Assembly: GCF_024585285.1 (NCBI RefSeq)
Contig: NZ_CP040755.1
Span: forward strand, 4,526,001 to 4,590,000
Origin: Colwellia sp. M166
Lineage (GTDB): Bacteria; Pseudomonadota; Gammaproteobacteria; Enterobacterales; Alteromonadaceae
Direction: 5' to 3'
DNA length: 64,000 nt
Made by a program: the position numbers and the translations under genes. Below are positions 19,201 through 27,522 of the stretch, one piece after another (positions within the stretch are counted from its first letter, which is position 1; each line of letters starts with the position of its first letter). The notes under the pieces were generated by a model that was not told the origin of the DNA, made no database searches, and saw nothing but the letters and a program-made list of their open reading frames with translations.

Positions 19201-19205
19201 TGCAA
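16194..19205 (-). CDS. Hybrid sensor kinase: membrane domain, PAS, HisKA, HATPase, receiver, AraC-type HTH
   Basis: 1003 residues joining a complete two-component system in one chain. The N-terminal 330 residues hold many hydrophobic helices; a PAS-like segment follows (about 345-460), then HisKA with NISHEFRTPLTI (His about 483), HATPase motifs NAIKYTPAGG, DTGIGIAPDSQ and GVGIGLSLV, a receiver with acidic VIEDN and phospho-acceptor in VCDIMLTGIDG (about 778), and a C-terminal AraC helix-turn-helix ending GFSSQTYFGRCFKEMFACTP. It should bind DNA while attached to the membrane, as in the hybrid systems of Bacteroidetes. The target is unknown. Its 3' end overlaps the propeller sensor gene. Confidence 0.93.
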   Translation of the reverse strand: MQITYKKLFLSVSIILTLFPYFLINDILHFDEIWLKKAPLLLLQSLSVCFVTTCYLIIKKRALKLFWQFITLALLSSLISNLLFSFTIINYSLLLQDFFTLCSYFFVILAIETNPHISETKNNKNISSRVAAIFFTLICFSYFVLLPTEFADNAKDKVASSQLFHLLIAALIFIRLAINSYQCQSKFWCRIYSILTIAAAAMLLENLIEYLNHWLFISLPIYLATLLTFIPYCALNIAASHSARPLSESKETTTSSTPEVYLLVLIFSSISIHLTGVELKLHYNIESYLQSILIITWLGIALTLLATITYRKNRIGHKRQQKIKLQESAQQALVELNLRLTNAMLNSEDKAIVNASSNAILTTSTDGTVLSANPAAVQLFQCLEREIISTRVSNFFSVDDQMHYFFDFKSNVYTLQRKDAGISIECTATRKDGTEFPVQAELQWAEREEQPLVVITFINLTARKLAEQQALDLKDKFIANISHEFRTPLTIINGILDRYLVKAQSDEEGKELKTAKRNGLRLVRMVEQLLELSRLSDNPQLTMATYRLKTLMSMPADSFSRLATQNKLTLTCDIPDTIWLDCDAQAFDKIIFNLIANAIKYTPAGGSIQVIAHSNSDNFTLDIIDTGIGIAPDSQSKIFERFQRADDEKNQGVFGVGIGLSLVNELVKAHNWQINVVSEYNKGSKFSLIIPSAAALTEEKSTPTCISQIEVASLLTEPHNPIKDTRNHSQKVVLVIEDNLDMQSHIKQVIEQSHHTLLAGSGELGLTLAQEYIPDIIVCDIMLTGIDGFAVLKQLKSHELTSHIPVILLTARSDLDSRLHGLNLQADEYLSKPFNHQELLTRIGNLIRNREKLQKHYLNNLQKDLQINRKNTSFDNVAELTHVSSDEVTLDNKFLEKLEAITAQVYTDTDLDIVQLAAKMAMSERQLQRKIKALIGITPNNFIKEFRLKKAKILLQNGSQIGRIALDVGFSSQTYFGRCFKEMFACTPKQYQQQQLKKQRPSV

Positions 19206-19435
19206 ATTTATAACCTAATGGCAACACCTTTATTGGGGTTTACCAACTTGGTATTTATCTCGTTGTTAGCAGTATACATTATGTTAATTTATTGTGAATC
19301 ATCAAGCATGGATATATCTGTAGTTTCTCTTTACGCTGGGTGGATCATAAGTTGTTTGTTAGCTTAGTAATGAGTAAATGACAAAGAGCGAATGAAAAGC
19401 TTTAAATGGAGAGGATAGCGCCGTTATAACTTGTT

Positions 19436-19477
19436 GCTAGCAGTATTGGTGCGGTTAATCGCACTAATACTGCTAGC
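19436..19477. repeat. Long hairpin downstream of the czc operon
   Basis: 18-bp stem (19436-19453 with 19460-19477, one mismatch) and a 6-nt loop; outer arm GCTAGCAGTATT. It lies 27 bp beyond the czcA stop, where a terminator would be, but no U-tract follows on either strand. It may protect the 3' end of the mRNA or terminate weakly. The surrounding 19206-19503 interval holds no gene. Confidence 0.7.
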
Positions 19478-19503
19478 TCGCTCTAGCTAGTAAAGGCTTA
19501 CTA

Positions 19504-22500
19504 TTAACGATGATGTAATGCTAATTTTTTACTAAAAGCGCTTTCATGTACAATACGGTATAAAATTGGCAACACAAACAAAGTTAATAGGGTAGAGGAA
19601 ATAATTCCGCCAATAACAACCGTTGCAATGGGCCGTTGTACTTCAGCACCTGTACCAACATTAAGTGCCATTGGCACAAACCCTAGACCCGCAACTAAAG
19701 CCGTCATCAATACCGGCCGCAGTCTAACCATCGCGCCTGCTATAATACCGTTAATCAGCTGACCTTTTTCTCGGCATAAATCGCGAATAAAGCTCAACAT
19801 AACTAAGCCATTTAGCACAGCAATTCCTGAAAGGGCAATAAAACCAACGCCTGCAGATATCGATAATGGCATATCTCGAAGCCACAAAGCGATAACCCCA
19901 CCGGTCAGCGCCAAAGGTATTCCAGAGAAAACAATTAGAGCATCTTTTAGGCTACCAAGTGCCATGATTAATAAACCAAGAATTAGTGCTAAAGTCACTG
20001 GGATAATAATGGCTAAGCGCTTACTAGCTGAATCTAACTGTTCAAATGAGCCGCCATATTCAAGCCAATATCCAGCAGGTATGTCGACTTTATTTTGGAT
20101 GCTCTCTTTGACATTTTTAACAAATGTACCTAAGTCAGTACCACGGACATTGGCCGATACCACAATACGTCGTTTACCATTTTCTCGGCTTATTTGATTG
20201 GGTGCTGGCGCTAAGCTAAGTTGAGCAATCTCTGATAAAGGCACATACTCACCATTAGGTAAAGTGATCGGTAGTTCGCTTAATTGATGAATGTTTTGTC
20301 TGACATTTTCTGGCAGTCTAACCACGATATTAAAGCGTCGGTCACCTTGGTAAATTGCGCCAACTTTTTCACCGCCAATTGCCGTCGAGAGTGCATATTG
20401 TAATTGTGCAACATTAAGCCCATAACGAGCGAGCTCTAAACGTTTTGGCAATATCGATAACATGGGTAAACCAGTCACTTGCTCTACTTGAATATCGCTA
20501 GCACCTTTAATAGTTTCAATGACTGCTTTTATCGCATTGGCTGATTTGAGAAGTTGTTCTAAATCATCGCCAATAACTTTTATACCTAAATCAGCCCTAA
20601 CACCAGAAATAAGCTCATTAAAGCGCATTTCAATGGGTTGGGTCAGTTCGAAGTTATTACCAGGCTGACCTGATAATGACTCAACAATGTTGGCTGCTAA
20701 TTCCCCATGACTTAAGTTTGGATTTGGCCATTGTGCCCGCGGCAGCAGCATGACATAAGTGTCGGCAATATTTGGCGGCATAGGATCGTTAGCCACTTCG
20801 GGCGTCCCTATGCGTGAAAAGACATTTTTAACTTGGGGGAACTGTTGAACTTTTAGTTCTACTGCCTTTTGCATTTCAACAGATTGGCTCAGGCTAGTGC
20901 CTGGAATTCGAATAGCCTGTAGTAACAGATCTTCCTCATTAAGTTGCGGCACAAATTCAGAGCCAAGGGTGGTTGATAGCCATATTGCGTAAGCAACCAA
21001 CACAGTGCAAGCGGTTAAAATTAACCAACGCAGCTTCATCGCCATGATTAATAGTGGTTGGTATAGTGACTTAGCAATGCTGATGACAGGGCTTTCTTTT
21101 TCACTCATGTTACCCTTCATAAATAGAGCAACGGCGGCAGGAACCAGTGTTAACGACAAAATGAGTGCGGCAATAAGCGCCATAACAACGGTTGCTGCCA
21201 TCGGGTGGAACATTTTACCTTCAACGCCTGTTAAGCTAAATAATGGAATATAGACAATGGTAATAATAAAAACACCAAACAGGCTTGGCCTTATCACTTC
21301 ATTTGTGGCCGAGTAAACCACGTCTAAGCGTTGTTTTTGGCTCAGCGCTCCGCCATGTTTTTTCTGTGCAAGGCTCAGGCGTCTGATCGAGTTTTCAACA
21401 ATAATAACTGCACCATCAACAATTAAACCAAAATCTAGCGCACCTAAACTCATCAAGTTTGCCGATATGCCAGCTTTTACCATGCCGGTGATTGTTGCCA
21501 ACATAGCCAGTGGAATTACCGCTGCGGTGATCAACGCAGCACGTATATTTCCTAGTAACAAAAATAACACTACAATAACTAATAGCGCGCCTTCAACGAG
21601 GTTTTTTTGTACGGTATACATTGCTTTATCAACTAATGTTGTTCGATCGTAAACCGACTCAACCACGACGCCTTTAGGTAATGAGCGTTGAATTTGTGCT
21701 AATTTTTTTGCTACGGCTAATGCAACAACACGCGAGTTTTCGCCTACTAGCATCATTGCGCTACCAAGTACGGTCTCTTTGCCGTCGCGAGTTGCCGCTC
21801 CTGTGCGTAATGACTTACCAATAGAAACTTGGGCAATATCGATAACTTTTATCGGCACATCATCAACGACTTTAATGATCACGTGTTCAATGTCGCTAAT
21901 ATTTGCTAACTGACCCGGTGATCTCACGGTAAGTTGTTGACCATTTTGTTCAATATAGCCTGCGCCACGGTTACTGTTATTGGTGCGCAATGCCGTATTT
22001 AGGTCTTGAAATGAGATCGAAAACTCAAGCATTTTACTTGGCATAGGAGTAATGTGATACTGCTTGTCATAACCTCCTATGGTATTAATTTCGGTAACAC
22101 CAGGCACCAACGCAAGTTGTGGCTTGATTATCCAGTCTTGAATTTCACGCAATTCGGTTGCGCTATATTGTTGGCCGTCCGGGGTTAATGCGCCAGGTAA
22201 CGCTTCAACACTATACATAAAAATTTCGCCGAGTCCGGTTGAAATAGGCCCCATTTCTGGCGCTAATCCGTTGGGGAGCTTATTTTTAATCGCGGCTAGC
22301 TTTTCATTAACTAGGTTTCGAGCAAAATATAAATCAGTACCTTCATCAAATACGGCGGTAACTTGTGATAAGCCATACCGTGATATAGAGCGAGTGTAAG
22401 ACAAATGCGGTATGCCGGTAAGCGCCGTTTCAATGGGGTAAGTAATACGCTGCTCAGACTCAAGCGGCGAGTAACCTAACGCTCGAGTGTTAATTTGTAC

Positions 22501-22638
22501 TTGTACGTTGGTAATGTCAGGAACGGCATCAATGGCCAGTTTTTGATAACTCCAATAGCCCATGCCGATAAGCGCTAATATCATCGTCATCATTAACCAT
22601 CGCCTTGCGATAGAAAAGCGTAAAATTGTTTCAATCAT
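19504..22638 (-). CDS. czcA: CzcA/CusA-type heavy-metal RND efflux pump
   Basis: Inner-membrane proton-driven transporter of the HME-RND family, exporting divalent or monovalent metal ions with CzcB and CzcC. 1044 residues, standard length. Diagnostic segments include the start IETILRFSIARRWLMM, DAVPDITNVQVQINT, the TM4 region GALDFGLIVDGAVIIVEN, whose DFGLIVDGA form with two acidic residues is found in Zn/Co/Cd pumps, and GGIISSTLLTLFVLP near the end. Twelve membrane segments are expected. It starts 10 bp after czcB, with AAGGAT upstream, so it is the last gene of the operon. Confidence 0.95.
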   Translation of the reverse strand: MIETILRFSIARRWLMMTMILALIGMGYWSYQKLAIDAVPDITNVQVQINTRALGYSPLESEQRITYPIETALTGIPHLSYTRSISRYGLSQVTAVFDEGTDLYFARNLVNEKLAAIKNKLPNGLAPEMGPISTGLGEIFMYSVEALPGALTPDGQQYSATELREIQDWIIKPQLALVPGVTEINTIGGYDKQYHITPMPSKMLEFSISFQDLNTALRTNNSNRGAGYIEQNGQQLTVRSPGQLANISDIEHVIIKVVDDVPIKVIDIAQVSIGKSLRTGAATRDGKETVLGSAMMLVGENSRVVALAVAKKLAQIQRSLPKGVVVESVYDRTTLVDKAMYTVQKNLVEGALLVIVVLFLLLGNIRAALITAAVIPLAMLATITGMVKAGISANLMSLGALDFGLIVDGAVIIVENSIRRLSLAQKKHGGALSQKQRLDVVYSATNEVIRPSLFGVFIITIVYIPLFSLTGVEGKMFHPMAATVVMALIAALILSLTLVPAAVALFMKGNMSEKESPVISIAKSLYQPLLIMAMKLRWLILTACTVLVAYAIWLSTTLGSEFVPQLNEEDLLLQAIRIPGTSLSQSVEMQKAVELKVQQFPQVKNVFSRIGTPEVANDPMPPNIADTYVMLLPRAQWPNPNLSHGELAANIVESLSGQPGNNFELTQPIEMRFNELISGVRADLGIKVIGDDLEQLLKSANAIKAVIETIKGASDIQVEQVTGLPMLSILPKRLELARYGLNVAQLQYALSTAIGGEKVGAIYQGDRRFNIVVRLPENVRQNIHQLSELPITLPNGEYVPLSEIAQLSLAPAPNQISRENGKRRIVVSANVRGTDLGTFVKNVKESIQNKVDIPAGYWLEYGGSFEQLDSASKRLAIIIPVTLALILGLLIMALGSLKDALIVFSGIPLALTGGVIALWLRDMPLSISAGVGFIALSGIAVLNGLVMLSFIRDLCREKGQLINGIIAGAMVRLRPVLMTALVAGLGFVPMALNVGTGAEVQRPIATVVIGGIISSTLLTLFVLPILYRIVHESAFSKKLALHHR

Positions 22639-22648
22639 GAGTTTATCC

Positions 22649-23665
22649 TTAGTGGGCGTGAGATGCGCCAGCTTTACCTAAATCTGCTTTTAATAAGTAA
22701 CTATTGATAAGCGCATATTCTTCACCGAAATTTAACCCCGAAATAACTTGGCTAAACTGACCGTCTGACTGCCCGAGCTCTAATTCACGCGTCTCATAAC
22801 CGCCTTGATTTGTGACAAAAATAACGCGTTTACCTTCCACTTCTTGGAAAGCTCTATTGTCTACCACCAGATCGACACTGCTTTGGCTTGTTACAACACT
22901 GCCTTTAAGTATTTGTCCGGGCGACCATAAACCATCATGGTTATTTAGTGGCGCTCTTGCGGTCATAAATGTTTGCTTCTTATTGGCCATAAGGTAGGTA
23001 ATTGTTGAATTTGTTTGCGCTGATGGTGATGAAACGATCACCGGTTGTCCTTTTTTGATAACGGAGGTTTGGCTTGGGAATATTTTATAATCAACCCATA
23101 ACTGCTGATAATTCTCTAAAGTGAATAATGTTTGTTGGTTGACTGATTCGCCAGGGTTTACATATCGTTGCGTGACTATGCCCGAAATTGGTGCAGTAAT
23201 ATTATAGTGTTTAAAGCTATTATTTGACTCCACTTGCGCAATTGTTTCGCCGGCTTGTACTGTGTCTCCAACATTAACCGTTAATTTTGTTATTAAGCCA
23301 GGGAAGCGAGCACTTACATGACTTATTGCGTCGGGTCTCATTACCACGCGACCATATACTGTTAACATGTTTTTTATTTCACCGGCACTTGCTGTTGTAT
23401 TAATAATGCCAGCTGCTTGGGCATCAGTAGCTGTTATTGCTATATGACCTTCCTCTTGATGTTTGTCGTTGTGGCCATCCTGGTGTTTGTCTTCATGTTG
23501 CCTTGAATGACCATCGTGATGCTCATCCGTATGTGGAGACTCTTCGTGAGTATTGCTGGCATGATTGACAGTGGCTGGCTCAGCTGTGGCAACACTTACT
23601 AATGTGCTTATGATTATTGATATAAATAGGCTGATTTTTTTCAATGCTAGGTGGAATTTTTTCAT
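22649..23665 (-). CDS. czcB: CzcB-type periplasmic adaptor with His-rich N-terminus
   Basis: Membrane-fusion protein linking CzcA to CzcC. 338 residues: signal segment (about 10-29), a strongly His/Asp/Glu-rich stretch at about 40-75 (for example HTDEHHDGHSRQHEDKHQ), probably a periplasmic metal-binding tail, followed by the barrel-sandwich (lipoyl) core GLITKLTVNVGDTVQAGETI and the second half with ITAPISGIVTQRYVNPGESV. The alpha-hairpin is almost absent, as in several metal-pump adaptors. Intergenic gaps of 10 bp on both sides indicate co-translation within the operon. Confidence 0.93.
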   Translation of the reverse strand: MKKFHLALKKISLFISIIISTLVSVATAEPATVNHASNTHEESPHTDEHHDGHSRQHEDKHQDGHNDKHQEEGHIAITATDAQAAGIINTTASAGEIKNMLTVYGRVVMRPDAISHVSARFPGLITKLTVNVGDTVQAGETIAQVESNNSFKHYNITAPISGIVTQRYVNPGESVNQQTLFTLENYQQLWVDYKIFPSQTSVIKKGQPVIVSSPSAQTNSTITYLMANKKQTFMTARAPLNNHDGLWSPGQILKGSVVTSQSSVDLVVDNRAFQEVEGKRVIFVTNQGGYETRELELGQSDGQFSQVISGLNFGEEYALINSYLLKADLGKAGASHAH

Positions 23666-23674
23666 GATATGTCC

Positions 23675-25021
23675 TTAGAAATCGGTAACTAGTGCAGGCG
23701 TTAAACTGTATTGATCAGCCGGTAGTGGCTCGGCAATTAACTGCTCTATTTCTGTGCCGTAACGTAAAGCTGAAGATGCTGATTCAATCATTGCGCGCTG
23801 AGCTGAAAGTAGCTCTTGGCGAACACTTAAGTAATCTAAATAACTATAAAGACCCCGTTGGTAAGCTACCTTTGTTTCATCGAGTGCAGAATCTAGTGTA
23901 GGAATAATGTTATTTCTTAAGCTATTAGCGGTAAAAATGGCTTGTTTTCTGTTGGCATAAGCTCGGTATAGCTGGTGACGTAACGACAACATAGTCGCGG
24001 CTTTTTTTACTGTCACTTCATCACGTTTAGCTTGCGCTGAGATAATCGCGCCAGAATTTCGCTTAGAGCTAAACAACGGCATACTAAAGCCTGCAGTAAG
24101 CGCGGTATCATTAATATCTTGTATTTGTTTTATGCCAACGCTCCATTTGATATTGGCACTTGACTCTGTTTTCGCCAAGCGAAGCTGGGCATCTCTTAAG
24201 CGTTCTTCAGCAGCATATGTTAATATTTCAGGATTATTTTTCACCTTGTTATACAATGTGTCAAAGTCAATATCAGCAGAAAAGTGATATAAATTTCCCT
24301 CAACTTGCGCAAAAGAAGGGGTTGTTTCATGCCACATCATCGCAAGAGCCATTTTGCTGTAGTGAAGTTGTTGTTGTTCGGATGAAGCAATAAGTTTGGC
24401 ATGTTCTAATGCGACGAGTGCACGCTTTACTTCTGCTTCTGGAGCAACCCCAGCTTTTGAGCGCTTTTTGACTTCTTGTATGGTTTGCTCTGCTAATAAA
24501 GTTGCTTGATTGGCTAATAATAATCGTTCTTGCGCGGCGATAACGTCTATATATCGACGGGTCACCTTACTGAGTAAGTTTAAAGCCGTAATCTTGCGTT
24601 TTGCTTCAACTTGGCCAAGCTGACTTTCGGCAACACCAATACGTGCATTTCTTTTTCCACCCAGCTCCAAAATAGAAGATAAAGACAAAGTGTATTCTGC
24701 ACTTTTAAATATGCCGATATCTCCTGTGCCAGTGAAATTTTCTATTTCAAAGCCAAGTTCATAACTCGGGTTTAACGCTTGAGTTTGTAGCTGGCCTGAA
24801 AGCGCTTGTTGGCGAAATGAGAATACTTTTAGTTGCGGATTATCTTTGAAGGTTCTTTCAATCGCAGAGGTTAAGGTTAAGGTGTTTTCTGCATTCTTAC
24901 TGAGCGCTGAAAAGCTGAATGACCATAACGTGATAATAAAAACGGGTAAGTAGCATGCTCTTTTTAAGGCAAGTGTTGATTTTTTACTACGTTTAGGAGG
25001 CATATTGATAAAATAATGCAT
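23675..25021 (-). CDS. czcC: CzcC-type outer-membrane efflux protein (TolC family)
   Basis: Outer-membrane channel of the metal pump. 448 residues with signal segment (about 25-45), and two repeats of the OEP coiled-coil fold; SAIERTFKDNPQLKVFSFRQ near the start of the mature part and YQRGLYSYLDYLSVRQELL near the end are typical. The ATG at 25021 has AGGAAA upstream; ATG at 25003 is an alternative. It is followed 9 bp later by czcB. Confidence 0.92.
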   Translation of the reverse strand: MHYFINMPPKRSKKSTLALKRACYLPVFIITLWSFSFSALSKNAENTLTLTSAIERTFKDNPQLKVFSFRQQALSGQLQTQALNPSYELGFEIENFTGTGDIGIFKSAEYTLSLSSILELGGKRNARIGVAESQLGQVEAKRKITALNLLSKVTRRYIDVIAAQERLLLANQATLLAEQTIQEVKKRSKAGVAPEAEVKRALVALEHAKLIASSEQQQLHYSKMALAMMWHETTPSFAQVEGNLYHFSADIDFDTLYNKVKNNPEILTYAAEERLRDAQLRLAKTESSANIKWSVGIKQIQDINDTALTAGFSMPLFSSKRNSGAIISAQAKRDEVTVKKAATMLSLRHQLYRAYANRKQAIFTANSLRNNIIPTLDSALDETKVAYQRGLYSYLDYLSVRQELLSAQRAMIESASSALRYGTEIEQLIAEPLPADQYSLTPALVTDF

Positions 25022-25101
25022 CGGTTTTCCTGTTTTAAAATAAAATGTGAATAAGGTTTTAGTTGTTTTTATAACGCGCTGAAAAACGCTAAGGGAAAAT
25101 G

Positions 25102-25500
25102 TTAGCGTTTTGGTGGTCGCAAAAGTGAGTCATAAGGTGTTTTAAAACGTGCTAACTGATCGCCATAGTTAAGCTGAATAGGGGGTTTTATTCTATTTAG
25201 GGCATAGATAAAAGTTAATAAAGTACTGGCGCAGCAAGCACAGCAGCTTGCGTCACAGTCTACGCAGTCATCTTGAACATTATCTTGAATGAACAAATTA
25301 GCGTCTCGGTCTAGTACAGGATCAACAAGAACTTTTTGCATGGTTGGTATAATGAAATTGCCACTGCTGTGATATGAGATATCATTTGTTGCATTGGCAA
25401 AAGTTGATTGTATAACAACGAAGGTAATGAATAGCGAGTAAATAGCATGGCTGTACTTACGTCGCTTTTTCGTCGGTAAGAAAATTGATATTCTTATCAT
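25102..25500 (-). CDS. Small Cys-rich CzcI-like periplasmic protein, first gene of the czc operon
   Basis: 132 residues. An N-terminal hydrophobic segment (about 18-37, ending TFANA) looks like a signal peptide. The middle has a dense cluster of cysteines and acids (DDCVDCDASCCACCAS), and the C-terminus ends PYDSLLRPPKR, like the closing Y-x-S-x-x-P-E-R-P segment of CzcI-type leader proteins of metal-efflux operons. A metal-binding or regulatory role in the periplasm is inferred. It is the gene nearest the MerR-type promoter and lies 80 bp before czcC. Confidence 0.65.
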   Translation of the reverse strand: MIRISIFLPTKKRRKYSHAIYSLFITFVVIQSTFANATNDISYHSSGNFIIPTMQKVLVDPVLDRDANLFIQDNVQDDCVDCDASCCACCASTLLTFIYALNRIKPPIQLNYGDQLARFKTPYDSLLRPPKR

Positions 25501-25603
25501 AAGTACCGCTGTTTATACTCTAATAAAATGAAAGTCGCAGTTTTGTTGTGTGTTAACCAAGCTAATAATTCAATATTAATTGAATAACCACGGTAATTGG
25601 CAC

Positions 25604-25634
25604 ATCATAAACCTTACTGTAGGTGTAAGGTCAA
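25604..25634 (-). promoter_or_regulatory. MerR-type promoter/operator driving the czc operon
   Basis: On the minus strand: -35 TTGACC (25629-25634), a 19-nt spacer and -10 TATGAT (25604-25609). The spacer region contains the dyad ACCTTAC / GTAAGGT (25611-25631, 7-bp arms and 7-bp centre). An overlong 19-bp spacer covering a dyad is the hallmark of promoters untwisted by MerR-family activators. It points at the CzcI-like gene and sits 7 bp upstream of the regulator's ATG. Confidence 0.85.
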
Positions 25635-25640
25635 GACGTT

Positions 25641-26045
25641 ATGAAAATCAATCAATTAGCTAAATTAAGCCAAGTAGTTAGCAAAACTATTCGATATTAT
25701 GAAGATATTGGTTTGCTGCCTGAAGCTGCTCGTAATAGTAATGGCTATCGAGAATACAGCGCTGATGATGTAGAACGGTTGATTTTTATTCGGCGTTGTC
25801 GAGAGCTACAAATTCCTATTGCACAAATAAAGCTATTAATACAAGCGCAAACAGATAATGCATCATCGTGTCATGAAGTTGATACATTGATAGAACAACA
25901 ATTAGAAAAAGTGCGTAATACCATAAGTGAATTAACGCAATTAGAAAAAACACTACACACATTAGCGACTTCATGTTCAAAAGATATTGTTGCTGATTGT
26001 GTAATTTTGAAAAGCCTACAGGGCAAAGAACAGCTTGAAACTTAG
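25641..26045 (+). CDS. MerR-family metal-responsive regulator, CadR/PbrR-like
   Basis: 134 residues. N-terminal winged HTH (MKINQLAKLSQVVSKTIRYY), followed by the dimerisation helix and a C-terminal metal-binding loop. The cysteines fall at 77, 112 and 120, nearly the C77/C112/C119 set used by CadR and PbrR for Cd(II)/Pb(II); the second half of the loop (SCSKDIVADC) has the same design. It is divergent from the czc operon and separated by a MerR-type promoter, so it most likely activates the efflux genes. Cd, Pb or Zn cannot be told apart by sequence. Confidence 0.9.
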   Translation: MKINQLAKLSQVVSKTIRYYEDIGLLPEAARNSNGYREYSADDVERLIFIRRCRELQIPIAQIKLLIQAQTDNASSCHEVDTLIEQQLEKVRNTISELTQLEKTLHTLATSCSKDIVADCVILKSLQGKEQLET

Positions 26046-26072
26046 CTCAAATACTGCTTATTTAAGGTTAAT

Positions 26073-26768
26073 ATGTCCGATTATAAGAAAGTCATTATGC
26101 TTGGCGCTACAGGTGCTGTAGGCAATCATACCGCATTAACATTATCCAAAATATCAACAGTTAAGCAATTGACTTTACTGGGGCGAAGACCTGCCGAAAA
26201 TGTTATTGGTGATGCTGTTGCACAACACCAAGTTGATGTTTTTTCACCTCAATCTTATGCAAAATTAATATCAGGACATAACACCGCCATATGCACGCTT
26301 GGTGTTAGCCAGCCATCTAGAATAACTAAAGCAGAATTTGTTAAAATTGATAAAGATGTAGTTTTAGACTTTGCTTTAGCATGCAAAAAGTCGGGTGTAA
26401 GCCATTTCCAGCTTTTAAGTTCAGTAGGTGTCAGTGCGAAGTCTTCTTCATTTTATTTACGTACCAAGGGCGAGCTTGAAGAAGCATTAAAAGCACTTGG
26501 TTTTGAGCGCCTAAGTTTATTTCATCCATCGATGATCATAACACCAACAAATCGTTATGGTTTATCACAAGCACTGACCCTTGCCATTATGCCTTTGATT
26601 GACCCTTTGCTGATTGGAGCTATTAATAAATTTAGGAGTATTAGCGCAGCTAAATTAGGGACTGCAATAGCGATGAATATTTTTCAACAAGGCCATGCGG
26701 CGGCAATACAGACATTAGAATGGCATGATTTCATCGAATTATCGCAAGCTGAGTTACTTAATAAGTAG
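26073..26768 (+). CDS. NAD(P)-binding protein, atypical SDR (HTATIP2/YwnB-like)
   Basis: 231 residues with a Rossmann fold. The nucleotide-binding loop is MLGATGAVGNHTA; LLGRRP follows strand 2, LSSVGVS is the strand-5 segment and FYLRTKGELEEAL carries the Y-x-x-x-K pair, here YLRTK. These mark NAD(P)H-binding epimerase-like proteins often annotated as semialdehyde dehydrogenase- or NmrA-like. The substrate is unknown. It starts 27 bp after the MerR gene with AAGG upstream and may be read through from it. Confidence 0.8.
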   Translation: MSDYKKVIMLGATGAVGNHTALTLSKISTVKQLTLLGRRPAENVIGDAVAQHQVDVFSPQSYAKLISGHNTAICTLGVSQPSRITKAEFVKIDKDVVLDFALACKKSGVSHFQLLSSVGVSAKSSSFYLRTKGELEEALKALGFERLSLFHPSMIITPTNRYGLSQALTLAIMPLIDPLLIGAINKFRSISAAKLGTAIAMNIFQQGHAAAIQTLEWHDFIELSQAELLNK

Positions 26769-26833
26769 CGTGTTATTATTAACGACAACAGTAAAGTTTT
26801 ATCGATTAGTCATTACCTAAAGCGGAGGCTTTT

Positions 26834-27484
26834 ATCAAATATTTAGTACTTGTTATGTTACTTTTTTCTTCATGTGTTTTTGCCGGACAGTTGTATGAGC
26901 AATTTCCTGAAAAAATTGATCAAAATGCAAAGTATGTTTTCTATTCGCATGGGCTCATTGTGGAAGGGGATAACCCAACACCTGTAAGCAATCGTTGGGG
27001 AAAGTATGATTTCCCTAAAGTAAAATCAGCACTCACTGACGATGGCTATCATTTAATTGCTTATCATCGTGCTAAAAATACCAAGGCAAAAATCTTTGCC
27101 AAGAAATTAAAACATGATATTAGCTTCCTGATCACTAAAGGGGTAAAACCTGAAAATATCACCTTATTAGGTTTTTCTCGTGGCGGGGAAATTAGTATTT
27201 TGACTAGCCACTACTTAAAATCTAAAAAAGTAAGGCTTGCACTACTGGCTAGTTGTCCGAATTTTATGGAAAATCACCCTGATTACCAAGTTTACGGTGA
27301 GGTTTATTCAATCTATGAAACAAGTGATAGGGTAGGTTCATGCCAATTTTTAATCGCACAAAGTAAGAATGTTGACAGTTTTGAAGAAATTGCGATTACT
27401 ACTGGTGAGGAACATGGTGCTTTTTTTAGGCCTATACCTGAGTGGCTAGACCCTTTAAAAGCTTGGTTAAATAAAAATAACTAA
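26834..27484 (+). CDS. Small secreted alpha/beta hydrolase, start codon uncertain (ATC or ATG)
   Basis: Alpha/beta-hydrolase-like protein with nucleophile elbow GFSRGG (Ser), an acidic residue in YETSDRVGS and a His in TGEEHGAFF that could complete the triad. The track-style ATG start is at 26855, giving 209 residues. However, GGAGG (26824-26828) is ideally placed for the in-frame ATC at 26834, and starting there would give a complete signal peptide, (M)KYLVLVMLLFSSCVFAG, with its positive charge. Either ATC is used, or a point change (or error) has altered an ATG, or translation starts later. The substrate is unknown. Confidence 0.7.
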   Translation: MKYLVLVMLLFSSCVFAGQLYEQFPEKIDQNAKYVFYSHGLIVEGDNPTPVSNRWGKYDFPKVKSALTDDGYHLIAYHRAKNTKAKIFAKKLKHDISFLITKGVKPENITLLGFSRGGEISILTSHYLKSKKVRLALLASCPNFMENHPDYQVYGEVYSIYETSDRVGSCQFLIAQSKNVDSFEEIAITTGEEHGAFFRPIPEWLDPLKAWLNKNN

Positions 27485-27522
27485 GCGCATAATTGACGCG
27501 TATAAACACTATTGTGCTACCT

